From positions 1 through 6,174 of the forward strand of contig CAJXII010000089.1 in assembly GCA_913054415.1 (NCBI GenBank): a stretch of DNA of 6,174 bases, given 5' to 3'. Shown piece after piece: positions 1-6,052 of this stretch. Source of the DNA: an uncultured Arcobacter sp. Its GTDB lineage: Bacteria > Campylobacterota > Campylobacteria > Campylobacterales > Arcobacteraceae. Position 1 is the first letter of the stretch. Each line of letters opens with the position of its first letter. The notes beneath the pieces are model-generated. The model made no database searches, was not told the origin of the DNA, and saw nothing but the letters and a program-made list of their open reading frames with translations. The translations under genes were made by a program, and so were the position numbers.

Positions 1-168
1 CAGAAAATAGCTAATTTATTTAATGGTAGAGTAGCAGGTAAAGAAATCCACAAAGTATGGTGGGACGGAAAAGATGGTAATGGAAATAATGTAAGTAGCG
101 GAGTTTATCTCTATAAATTAGAAACAGATGATAATCAATACTTTAAACGTATGCTACTAACGAAATAA
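1..168 (+). CDS. C-terminal end of a protein with a FlgD-like / T9SS-sorting-like domain (5' end outside window)
   Basis: Frame 1 is open from the window edge to the TAA at 166-168, giving the last 55 residues. They show the pattern of the FlgD Ig-like fold and of related C-terminal beta-sandwich domains at the ends of large secreted proteins: a WWDGKDGNGNNVSSGVYLYK core followed by a short strand and a KRMLLTK tail. The W-D-G-x-D-x-x-G-x-x-V-x-S-G-V-Y signature is the main support. In Bacteroidota a very similar tail serves as a type IX secretion sorting signal. Campylobacterota are not known for that system, so here it is more safely read as a structural terminal domain of an exported or surface protein. 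The main body lies upstream and cannot be judged. A strong terminator starts 22 bp after the stop, so this gene ends its transcription unit. The family call is fairly sure; the function is unknown. Confidence 0.75.
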   Translation, partial: QKIANLFNGRVAGKEIHKVWWDGKDGNGNNVSSGVYLYKLETDDNQYFKRMLLTK

Positions 169-190
169 ATTTTATTAAAGTTAATGAATG

Positions 191-216
191 GGGCAGCATA
201 AAGCTGCCCTTTTTTT
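191..216 (+). terminator. Rho-independent terminator
   Basis: A perfect 7-bp G/C-rich stem, GGGCAGC (191-197) with GCTGCCC (203-209), encloses a 5-nt loop and is followed directly by seven T residues (210-216). It lies 22 bp after the stop of the upstream partial gene and just before the possible promoter of the riboswitch, so it should insulate the two units. Confidence 0.93.
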
Positions 217-221
217 GTAGC

Positions 222-250
222 TTGACACTATTTCCAGATAAAAATATTTC
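222..250 (+). promoter_or_regulatory. Possible promoter for the cobalamin riboswitch transcript
   Basis: A perfect -35 hexamer TTGACA sits at 222-227, and 17 nt later there is a poor -10 match, TATTTC (245-250). The position is sensible: just after the terminator and a few bases before the first riboswitch helix at 256. The -10 shares only three bases with TATAAT, so the assignment rests mostly on the -35 box and the location. Confidence 0.35.
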
Positions 251-253
251 AGT

Positions 254-406
254 ACTAATGGTGCAAGAGTAAAAGGGAATCTCGTTAAAATCGAGAGCGG
301 TCTCCGCCACTGTAAGCAACGTATATGTTTGGTTTTAAGAAAATGCCACTGAAGAGATTTGGGAAGGCAAAATCGAATGTTGTAAGCCAGGAAACCTGCC
401 ATTAAG
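254..406 (+). promoter_or_regulatory. Cobalamin (adenosylcobalamin-type) riboswitch aptamer
   Basis: This RNA element binds a B12 coenzyme and usually lowers expression of B12 uptake or synthesis genes. The conserved blocks occur in the right order: closing helix P1 TAATGG (256-261) pairing perfectly with CCATTA (399-404); the AAAAGGGAAT core (271-280); a CTCG/CGAG hairpin; a GCGG-TCT-CCGC hairpin followed by CACTGTAA (308-315); GCCACTG (345-351); GGGAAGGC (361-368); and the B12 box GTAAGCCAGGAAACCTGCC (382-400). The 149-nt span from P1 to P1 is compact but normal for the family. It should control the ORF at 488, which is now only a 19-residue remnant, so the switch may have no functional target. 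The family assignment is very secure; ligand subtype and present function are not. Confidence 0.95.
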
Positions 407-435
407 TTTGAATTATCTACGGAAGATGGATATAG

Positions 436-487
436 TTCAATTCCCTTTGGGATCATTAAGGCTTTAATATCTTAAACGGGAGTTGAA
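436..487 (+). promoter_or_regulatory. Riboswitch expression platform: RBS-sequestering helix
   Basis: TTCAATTCCC (436-445) can pair with GGGAGTTGAA (478-487) over ten base pairs, including one G-U wobble. The 3' strand contains the GGGAG ribosome binding site and ends directly before the ATG at 488, so the closed form should block translation. The enclosed loop holds a small ATTAA-GGCT-TTAAT hairpin (455-468). A competing short hairpin, TCCC-TTT-GGGA (442-452), uses part of the same 5' strand and would free the ribosome binding site. The GGGA at 449-452 could alternatively contact TCTC at 301-304 in the aptamer, but four pairs are weak evidence. No T-run follows, so translational control is more likely than transcription termination. 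Confidence 0.65.
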
Positions 488-547
488 ATGAAAAAATTTT
501 TATTTTTAATATTAATTTTTCCTCTTTTTCTTTTTGGGGCGGTTTAA
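488..547 (+). pseudogene. Truncated start of a riboswitch-controlled exported protein (19-residue signal-peptide-like ORF)
   Basis: An ATG at 488 with a GGGAG ribosome binding site (478-482) opens a 19-codon ORF, MKKFLFLILIFPLFLFGAV, ending at TAA (545-547). This is a textbook signal peptide: two lysines, a long hydrophobic core, then small residues suited to signal peptidase I. A gene placed directly behind a B12 riboswitch and starting this way would commonly be a TonB-dependent B12 receptor (BtuB type) or another B12 uptake protein. No mature domain remains, because downstream coding potential belongs to a membrane transporter in a different frame. I read it as the surviving 5' end of a deleted gene. 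It could instead be a tiny leader peptide or a real small membrane protein. The signal-peptide nature is clear; the btuB origin is inference. Confidence 0.6.
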
Positions 548-735
548 TTTTTTATTCTGTTAGTCTTGTTTTATGGATGAAGGTTTTATCAAACACTGAT
601 TTAAGTTACGCCAGACCTTTTGCGGGCATAGGTTATGTTTTAACTGCTTTGCTTAGTTGGTTTATATTTGGAGAAAATTTATCTTTTACAAGATGGATTG
701 GTATTTTTTTGATTTTTCTTTTTTTGTTGTTCTAA
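535..735 (+). pseudogene. C-terminal remnant of an SMR/EamA-like small membrane transporter
   Basis: Frame 1 from about 535 to the TAA at 733-735 encodes about 66 residues matching the C-terminal part of small four-helix transporters (SMR/DMT superfamily, including EmrE- and ArnE/ArnF-like proteins). Visible segments are a helix starting GGLIFYSVSLVLW, the characteristic L-S-Y-A-x-P-F turn, a second helix GYVLTALLSWFIFGENLS, then TRWIGIFLIFL as the last helix. Full-length members have about 105-120 residues; here the first helix and most of the second are missing. No start codon with a ribosome binding site precedes the homologous part, and ATG 577 lies within a helix. Its 5' edge merges with the signal-peptide ORF in another frame, and its last 57 bp overlap the antisense TPR gene. 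This points to a fragment left by rearrangement. Which transporter subfamily is uncertain. Confidence 0.7.
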
Positions 736-1104
736 TAGTTTTAGATTGTATTTAGTATCTTTATCTTCTTTTATTTTTAAAGCACTTTTATAAGATTGGA
801 TAGCTTGATCTATTTTGCCAATATGTGCATAACTATTACCTAAGTTATGTAATTTTTTAAATTGAAGATTTTTATCTTGGATTTGATCATATAGTTTTAT
901 AGCATTTTTATAATCTTTGGCTTTATACAAGCTATTGGCTTGATCAAATTTCGCTTCATCATTTGATACTTTTGAATAATATTTACTAGCAGTTTTATAA
1001 TCTTTTTTATTGTATGCCTCTTTTGCTTTATTTAGATATGTAAAATCTAAAATTGAAGCATTTAAAATAATGACTAAAGAAAATATTGTTATTAAAAATC
1101 TCAT
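679..1104 (-). CDS. Small exported TPR protein, BatC-like, probably altered at its C-terminus
   Basis: The protein has 141 residues and starts at ATG 1104, with AAAAGG nine bases upstream. Residues 1-17 form a signal peptide or membrane anchor (MRFLITIFSLVIILNAS), so the rest should lie in the periplasm. About three TPR units follow (roughly 23-47, 51-76 and 84-113), including the sequence LGNSYAHIGKIDQAIQSYKS. Residues 117-131 (TKYNLKLLEQQKKKN) resemble the point where BatC/VWA-TPR proteins pass into a Q/K-rich tail. Bat proteins belong to a poorly understood envelope/aerotolerance complex; no batA, batB or batD is visible here. The last 18 residues lie antisense to the transporter remnant, and the NTNPSCKR ending looks unrelated to the family, so the original tail was probably lost. 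It follows dnaG by 58 bp on the same strand and may be cotranscribed. The TPR call is firm; the Bat assignment is tentative. Confidence 0.75.
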   Translation of the reverse strand: MRFLITIFSLVIILNASILDFTYLNKAKEAYNKKDYKTASKYYSKVSNDEAKFDQANSLYKAKDYKNAIKLYDQIQDKNLQFKKLHNLGNSYAHIGKIDQAIQSYKSALKIKEDKDTKYNLKLLEQQKKKNQKNTNPSCKR

Positions 1105-1162
1105 AAATCTATACCTTTTATATATTTTTATGAAAGTATAAACTTCAAAAGTTAATGGTTGA

Positions 1163-2779
1163 TTAATAAATAGAATCTTTGCCTTGTTTTAGTCTAAAAA
1201 TCTTCTCTTGTAGTTTTCTTAATTGTTTCGCTTTATTTGGAATATCACTATATTTTACCTGTGTAAGTTGATTTGTATAGTAGTTGATAAGCATCATATT
1301 TAATCTTTGTTTTAAACTATCCTCATCATAAGTTTTTATATCTTCACGAATAAGCAAACCTCTTAGTTGTGGATTGTCAGGTTCATTGATCAGCATCTCA
1401 AATTCAGCTTTATGAGTTACAAACATATCAGGATCAATCGTATTTAAAACAATATCTATTAATTTGTCATTTTCTAGTAGTGTTTTGATGATCTCTAATT
1501 CCGATATATCAACAGAAGCTAGTTGGACTGTTTTTCTTCTTTGTGGTTGAGAAGAGATATTTATAATATTTTGATTGATATTCAATTTTGAAGCTATATA
1601 TTGAGTATATTCAGATCTAATAATTGGTGACAATGCTTGTAGATATTCATTTGCTTCACCCCAAGCTTTTTGTTTTTGAAGTGGAGTATTAAGATCATAT
1701 TGAGATATGATAAAATCCAATGCAAATGCTACAAAATCAATAGGGTTTGAAAATATATTGTTTAACTCTTCGATTTGTTTATATTGCACCATATCAGCAG
1801 GATCTACACCTTGAGGAAAAATAATAACCCCACCTTCAAAATCACTATGACTTAAAAGTTTACTAGCTTTAAAAGCAGCATTTAGTCCAGCTTTGTCTCC
1901 ATCATAAGCAACTATTATTTTTGGATTACCCCTTTTTAAAATAGGAAGATGTTCTTGTGTAAGTGCTGTTCCTAGTGTTGCTACTGCATTATTAAATCCA
2001 GCTTGATGAAGCATCACAACATCTAAATACCCCTCTGTTACTATGATTTGATTTTTTTTGTAGATATTATCTTTTGCTAAACTATAACCATAAAGTAATC
2101 TACTTTTATTAAAAATCTTTGTTTGAGGAGAGTTGATATATTTGGCATTGTGTCCTGTAATAGTTCTTCCACCAAAACCTACAATCTTATCATTTAAAGC
2201 TCTTATAGGGAAAGTTATCCTTTGTATAAATCTAGCATATAAGCCATTTTGTCCATTGTCTATGATACCAAAATCTTTTGCATCTGCTAAGTTTAGTAAG
2301 TTTTGTTTAAGAAAATTGATAGTTTCATTTGATGTTGGAGCATAACCTATCTCAAATTTTTCAATAGAGTTTGCACTAATACCACGAGATTGTAGATACT
2401 CTTTTGCTGTATCATTGGTAGTGAGAAGTTTTTGATAATAATCATTTACTTTATCCATAATAGATGTATCTTGTTGTTTGTAGTTATTATCATAATTTAA
2501 AGCAACATTATACATAGAAGCTAATTTTTCTATAGCTTCAGGATATGATAATTTCTCATAATCCATAATAAACTTGATACTATCGCCACCAACTCCACAA
2601 CCAAAACAGTGAAAAATCTGTTTAGAAGGGCTTACTACAAATGATGGAGTATCCTCTCCGTGAAAGGGGCAACAAGCTTTAAAATTGGCACCACTTTTTT
2701 TTAATTCTAAAAATTGTGATATAACATCTACAATTTCAATGTGATTTTTAAGGTTTTCTATGGAGTCTTTTGTTATCAT
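1163..2779 (-). CDS. dnaG: DNA primase
   Basis: DnaG makes the short RNA primers for chromosome replication at the fork, working with the replicative helicase DnaB. The 538-residue product is slightly shorter than E. coli DnaG (581) and appears complete. The N-terminal CHC2 zinc finger has ligands C37, H40, C58 and C61. The basic core region around 181-205 (YARFIQRITFPI, GFGGR) is present. The TOPRIM catalytic domain shows E249 in EGYLDVV, D293 and D295 in YDGDKAG, and VDPAD at 326-330. Residues from about 425 form the helicase-interaction domain, diverged as usual. The start at 2779 gives the standard N-terminus (SIENLKNHIEIVDVI), and the next methionine (M72) would remove the zinc finger. 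No Shine-Dalgarno sequence precedes this ATG; instead an extended -10 ends six bases upstream, suggesting a leaderless mRNA. It is divergent from the LapB-like gene. Confidence 0.97.
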   Translation of the reverse strand: MITKDSIENLKNHIEIVDVISQFLELKKSGANFKACCPFHGEDTPSFVVSPSKQIFHCFGCGVGGDSIKFIMDYEKLSYPEAIEKLASMYNVALNYDNNYKQQDTSIMDKVNDYYQKLLTTNDTAKEYLQSRGISANSIEKFEIGYAPTSNETINFLKQNLLNLADAKDFGIIDNGQNGLYARFIQRITFPIRALNDKIVGFGGRTITGHNAKYINSPQTKIFNKSRLLYGYSLAKDNIYKKNQIIVTEGYLDVVMLHQAGFNNAVATLGTALTQEHLPILKRGNPKIIVAYDGDKAGLNAAFKASKLLSHSDFEGGVIIFPQGVDPADMVQYKQIEELNNIFSNPIDFVAFALDFIISQYDLNTPLQKQKAWGEANEYLQALSPIIRSEYTQYIASKLNINQNIINISSQPQRRKTVQLASVDISELEIIKTLLENDKLIDIVLNTIDPDMFVTHKAEFEMLINEPDNPQLRGLLIREDIKTYDEDSLKQRLNMMLINYYTNQLTQVKYSDIPNKAKQLRKLQEKIFRLKQGKDSIY

Positions 2780-2781
2780 AC

Positions 2782-2794
2782 TGTTATTATAACA
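2782..2794. promoter_or_regulatory. Symmetrical divergent promoter (overlapping extended -10 elements) between dnaG and the LapB-like gene
   Basis: TGTTATTATAACA is a perfect inverted repeat of TGTTAT/ATAACA around one central base. On the plus strand it reads TG-T-TATTAT (-10 at 2785-2790). On the minus strand it reads TG-T-TATAAT (-10 at 2786-2791, a perfect hexamer). Both are extended -10 motifs, so good -35 boxes are not required; the best minus-strand -35 candidate (TTCAAG at 17-bp spacing) is poor. Expected starts are near 2797 for the plus-strand operon and near 2779 for dnaG, which is the A of its ATG. Only 30 bp separate the two start codons, so promoters must be here or inside the coding regions. 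The palindrome could also be a regulator operator; no family is recognised. Confidence 0.65.
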
Positions 2795-2797
2795 AAT

Positions 2798-2802
2798 AAA
2801 GG
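2798..2802 (+). promoter_or_regulatory. Ribosome binding site supporting a TTG start
   Basis: AAAGG lies seven bases before the TTG at 2810-2812. This spacing, the membrane anchor starting within the first 15 residues, and the lack of a nearby in-frame ATG make TTG the likely start of the LapB-like gene. Confidence 0.75.
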
Positions 2803-2809
2803 TTAAAAC

Positions 2810-3856
2810 TTGAACGAATTGTTTCCAAATTTTAGAGATCCACTTTTTGGTATCATTATTATTGCTATATCTATTTTTGCTATATCGTTTCTTACATATA
2901 CATTTGGATTGTATAGAGAGAAAAAAACTAGAAAAGAGTATAGAAAACTACTCAAACGGTTTGAGATAGGGAAGTTAAAAGATGATGATTTTGTCCATCT
3001 TTATACAACTTACAATCTTCCTTTTGATTCTATTTTATTACTTGCATCATCATTTTTGCATAAAGGTAACTATACAAAAGCTATATCTGTTTATCTGACT
3101 TTATTGGAAGTTGTAAAAGATAATGTCAAAAAAGAGGAGCTTTTAGAACTTTTGGGAACTTCATATTTTAAAGGTGGATTTTTACAAAGATCCAAAGATA
3201 TATATCTTAAAATACTAAAATTTTCACCAAGAAATAAAAATGCACTAAATTATCTACTTTTGATATATGAAAAACTAAAAGAGTATGATAATGCTATGGA
3301 TATTATTGAGGTATTGGATGAGTTAGATGTTGATATAAAACAAGATAAAGTTTATATACAAACATTGATTTTATTGGAAGACCCTATTGTCTCTTTTGAG
3401 AAAAAATCTGATTTATTGCTAAAGTTATTAGATGAAAATCGTTTTATCCAAAGATTAGTAGCACAATTTTTGATAAAATACAATAAACCTATCTTATGGC
3501 AAAATATAAATAAATTGGATATTGCAAATAATTTAGATCTATTTTGGTATCTTGATTTTAATGATATAGATTTTGATGTGGTGATGAAATATGATCTGTT
3601 GGTGCAAATATATTGTGCTAAAGGTTATATAAAAGAGGATATTAAAAGTGATATTTTTGAATTGATGGTTTTAATATCTACAAAACACTCTACTTACGAA
3701 GTAGATGCTGATCTTAATTTTGAATTTATCTGTTCAAAATGTAAAAAAACACATCCTATTTTTGAGACAAGATGTCCACATTGTCATAGTATTTTAACTT
3801 TGAAAGTAAATCCAAAACTAGCAAAACAAACTTTAAATATATCGAGTTTTCTATGA
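2810..3856 (+). CDS. LapB/YciM-like membrane-anchored TPR protein with a C-terminal four-cysteine domain
   Basis: The 348-residue product starts with TTG (AAAGG seven bases upstream). Residues 13-34 form one transmembrane helix (GIIIIAISIFAISFLTYTFG) followed by a basic stretch REKKTRKEYRK, so the bulk should face the cytoplasm. TPR-type helix pairs run from about 55 to 290, clearest at 85-170. The C-terminus holds two CxxC knuckles, C308/C311 and C322/C325, spaced C-x2-C-x10-C-x2-C as in a rubredoxin-like metal site. Anchor, TPRs and terminal metal knuckle match LapB (YciM, about 389 residues in E. coli), which brings LpxC to the FtsH protease and so limits lipopolysaccharide synthesis. That role is inferred from architecture only; no lapA or lpx gene is nearby. 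It heads the rnhA-rnc-aroC cluster, overlaps rnhA by four bases (ATGA), and corresponds in position to C. jejuni Cj1637c. Confidence 0.85.
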   Translation: MNELFPNFRDPLFGIIIIAISIFAISFLTYTFGLYREKKTRKEYRKLLKRFEIGKLKDDDFVHLYTTYNLPFDSILLLASSFLHKGNYTKAISVYLTLLEVVKDNVKKEELLELLGTSYFKGGFLQRSKDIYLKILKFSPRNKNALNYLLLIYEKLKEYDNAMDIIEVLDELDVDIKQDKVYIQTLILLEDPIVSFEKKSDLLLKLLDENRFIQRLVAQFLIKYNKPILWQNINKLDIANNLDLFWYLDFNDIDFDVVMKYDLLVQIYCAKGYIKEDIKSDIFELMVLISTKHSTYEVDADLNFEFICSKCKKTHPIFETRCPHCHSILTLKVNPKLAKQTLNISSFL

Positions 3857-4287
3857 AAAAAGTAGAGATATATAGTGATGGAAGTAGTTTAGGCAATCCA
3901 GGACCAGGTGGTTGGGGAACAATCTTACAATATAAAGATAATATCAAACAAATAAGTGGTGGAGAAAAATTAACTACCAATAACCGTATGGAACTTCAAG
4001 GGGTAATAGAGGGTCTTAAACTTCTAAAAGAGCCTTGTGAAGTGCATCTTTATAGTGATAGTAAATATGTAGTTCAAGCGATACAACAATGGCTTGAGAA
4101 TTGGAAAAAGAATAATTGGAAAACTGCAAATAAAAAAGATGTCAAAAATAGAGAACTTTGGGAAGAATATGATATAATATCCAAACCACATAAAATAGTG
4201 GCACATTGGGTTAAAGGTCATGCTGGTCATACACAAAATGAAATGTGTGATCAACTAGCAAAAGCTCAAGCTAATAAATTTAAATAA
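3853..4287 (+). CDS. rnhA: Ribonuclease HI
   Basis: RNase HI cuts the RNA strand of RNA-DNA hybrids, clearing replication primers and R-loops in the cytoplasm. The 144-residue protein covers the whole type 1 fold (E. coli has 155). All catalytic residues are present: D9 in YSDGSSLGNPGPGGWG, E47 in NNRMELQGV, D69 in YSDSKYV, and D133 in MCDQLAKAQA, plus the loop histidine H123 in KGHAGH. The basic, tryptophan-rich handle region (about 80-101, WLENWKKNNWKTANKK) used for substrate binding is retained. The ATG at 3853 overlaps the stop of the LapB-like gene (ATGA), so translation is probably coupled. Pairing with the divergent primase gene is a natural functional neighbourhood, since RNase HI removes RNA that primase makes. 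No unusual feature is seen. Confidence 0.97.
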   Translation: MKKVEIYSDGSSLGNPGPGGWGTILQYKDNIKQISGGEKLTTNNRMELQGVIEGLKLLKEPCEVHLYSDSKYVVQAIQQWLENWKKNNWKTANKKDVKNRELWEEYDIISKPHKIVAHWVKGHAGHTQNEMCDQLAKAQANKFK

Positions 4288-4296
4288 GAGGTAAAT

Positions 4297-4974
4297 ATGC
4301 ATAAGGATTATAAAGAATTAGAACAGTGTTTGGATTATCAGTTTAAAAATCAAAATCTGATAATCGAGGCTCTTACACATAAAAGTTATAAAAAATCTTA
4401 CAATAATGAAAGATTAGAGTTTCTAGGAGATGCTGTATTAAATCTAATAGTTGGTGAATTTTTATATAAAAAATTTCCAAACTCTCATGAAGGAGATCTA
4501 TCAAAAATAAGAGCATCATTGGTAAATGAACAAGGTTTTACAAAACTAGCAAAAGCTATACATCTTGGGGATTATATATTTTTATCAGATTCTGAAGATA
4601 GAAATAAAGGTAGGCAAAAAGCTTCAATATTAAGTGATGCTTTTGAAGCTATTATGGGTGCTATATATTTAGAAGCTGGTTTGGAAGTGCTTAAACCAAT
4701 TATACTAAAATTATTAGAAGAAAATTACGATAAAATAAATCTTGATGAACTGTTTAGTGATTATAAAACTGCTTTACAAGAGGTAACTCAAGCACAGTTT
4801 GGCTCTATACCTATTTATAAGTTAGATAATGCAACAGGACCAGATCATGAGAAGATATTTGAGTTATCTTTGTGGATCAATGATAAAAAATATGCGACTG
4901 CTTCAGGTAAAAGTAAAAAATTAGCACAACAAGAAGCGGCTAAAAAAACTCTCCAACTTCTTAGAAAGATTTAA
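4297..4974 (+). CDS. rnc: Ribonuclease III
   Basis: RNase III is the dimeric, Mg-dependent endonuclease that cuts double-stranded RNA, processing rRNA precursors and some mRNAs. The 225-residue product matches the usual length (226 in E. coli). The nuclease domain (about 1-150) carries the signature ERLEFLGDA, with E38, E41 and D45, and the second acidic pair D114 and E117 in SDAFEAIMGAIYLEAG; all fall at the E. coli numbering. The double-stranded RNA-binding domain (about 154-225) shows DYKTALQE, GPDHEKIFEL and the basic end SGKSKKLAQQEAAKKTL. An AAGAGG ribosome binding site (4286-4291) lies five bases before the ATG and partly covers the rnhA stop, nine bases upstream. The gene has no visible promoter of its own. 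Confidence 0.97.
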   Translation: MHKDYKELEQCLDYQFKNQNLIIEALTHKSYKKSYNNERLEFLGDAVLNLIVGEFLYKKFPNSHEGDLSKIRASLVNEQGFTKLAKAIHLGDYIFLSDSEDRNKGRQKASILSDAFEAIMGAIYLEAGLEVLKPIILKLLEENYDKINLDELFSDYKTALQEVTQAQFGSIPIYKLDNATGPDHEKIFELSLWINDKKYATASGKSKKLAQQEAAKKTLQLLRKI

Positions 4975-4976
4975 CT

Positions 4977-6050
4977 ATGAATAGTTTTGGTCAAAGATTT
5001 AGATGGACAACTTTTGGTGAATCTCACGGAGTTGCACTTGGGGTTGTAGTAGATGGAGTTCCTGCTGGAATTAAAATAGATGAAAAATTTATCCAAAGTG
5101 AGATGGATAGAAGAAAACCAGGTAAAAGTGAAGCTGAAACACAAAGAAAAGAGAGTGATACTATACAGATTTTAAGTGGTGTGTTTGAAGGTTACACAAC
5201 AGGGACAAGTTTGGCAATGGTTCTTTATAATGAAAATCAAAAAAGTCGTGATTATGATAATGTAAAAGATATTTTTCGTCCAGGTCATGCTGATTGGACA
5301 TATTTTCATAAATACGGAATAAGAGATTATAGAGGTGGTGGAAGAAGTAGTGCTAGAGAAACAAGTGCTAGAGTAGCCGCTGGAGCAATTGCAAAGTTGC
5401 TTTTAAAAGAGTTAAATATAGATGTGCAAAGTGGATTGTTAGAGATTGGCGGGATCAAATCACAAGAGATAGATTTTGATTTTGCAAAACAAAATATACT
5501 TTGTTCACTTGATAAAAACCAATATCAAGCTCAACTAGATAGATTAAAAGAGGTAAAAGCTCAGCACGATAGCATAGGTGGAGTTGTATTAGTCAAAGCC
5601 TCAAATGTTCCAGCAGGATTGGGTGAGCCTATGTATCATAAACTTGATGCAAAAATTGGTGAACTTATGATGGGATTAAATGCTGTAAAAGCGGTTGAGA
5701 TTGGTGATGGGATAGAAGTTGCTAAAAATCTAGGAAGTTTAAACAATGACCAAATCACTTCAGATGGATTTAGTTCAAATCATAGTGGCGGAATATTAGG
5801 TGGTATTAGCAATGGAGATGATATAGTTGTAAAAGTTCATTTTAAACCAACTCCATCTATTTTCAAAGAGCAACAAACAGTTGATACAAACAACCAAAAC
5901 CAAACTTATAACCTTAAAGGAAGACACGATCCTTGTGTAGCAATAAGAGGAAGTGTAGTTTGTGAATCACAATTAGCTCTTATTTTAGCAGATATGTTAC
6001 TTCTAAATATGAGTTCAAAACTTCAAAATATCAAAAAAGTATATTTGTAA
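4977..6050 (+). CDS. aroC: Chorismate synthase
   Basis: AroC converts 5-enolpyruvylshikimate-3-phosphate to chorismate, the last step of the shikimate pathway and branch point for aromatic amino acids, folate and quinones; it needs reduced FMN. The 357-residue product has the family length and all signatures: GESHG (14-18, with the catalytic H17), RPGHADWTY (101-109, with H104), GIRDYRGGGRSSARET (114-129), SNHSGGILGGISNG (267-280) and GRHDPCVAIR (315-324). It starts two bases after the rnc stop. Only a weak ribosome binding site (AGAAAGA, 4963-4969, inside rnc) precedes it, so translation is probably coupled to rnc. It ends the cluster, and no clear intrinsic terminator follows: the T-run at 6101-6108 has only a three-pair stem before it. 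Confidence 0.98.
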   Translation: MNSFGQRFRWTTFGESHGVALGVVVDGVPAGIKIDEKFIQSEMDRRKPGKSEAETQRKESDTIQILSGVFEGYTTGTSLAMVLYNENQKSRDYDNVKDIFRPGHADWTYFHKYGIRDYRGGGRSSARETSARVAAGAIAKLLLKELNIDVQSGLLEIGGIKSQEIDFDFAKQNILCSLDKNQYQAQLDRLKEVKAQHDSIGGVVLVKASNVPAGLGEPMYHKLDAKIGELMMGLNAVKAVEIGDGIEVAKNLGSLNNDQITSDGFSSNHSGGILGGISNGDDIVVKVHFKPTPSIFKEQQTVDTNNQNQTYNLKGRHDPCVAIRGSVVCESQLALILADMLLLNMSSKLQNIKKVYL

Positions 6051-6052
6051 TT

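Noticed and set aside
181..456. 91-codon ORF on the minus strand
   Set aside because: It lies antisense to the terminator and the cobalamin riboswitch, whose structure explains the sequence, and it resembles no family.
577..735. ATG at 577 as the start of a real short membrane protein
   Set aside because: No ribosome binding site precedes it, and homology to the transporter family extends upstream of it, so it is an internal methionine of a fragment.
1141..1153. AACTT-CAA-AAGTT hairpin between dnaG and the TPR gene
   Set aside because: Five mostly A/T pairs without a following T-run on either strand; too weak to call a terminator or operator.
2133..2345. 70-codon plus-strand ORF
   Set aside because: It lies entirely within dnaG, antisense to well-conserved primase core sequence.
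3756..3980. 74-codon minus-strand ORF
   Set aside because: It is antisense to the CxxC end of the LapB-like gene and the conserved start of rnhA.
4024..4254. 76-codon minus-strand ORF
   Set aside because: It is antisense to the catalytic core of rnhA and has no family resemblance.
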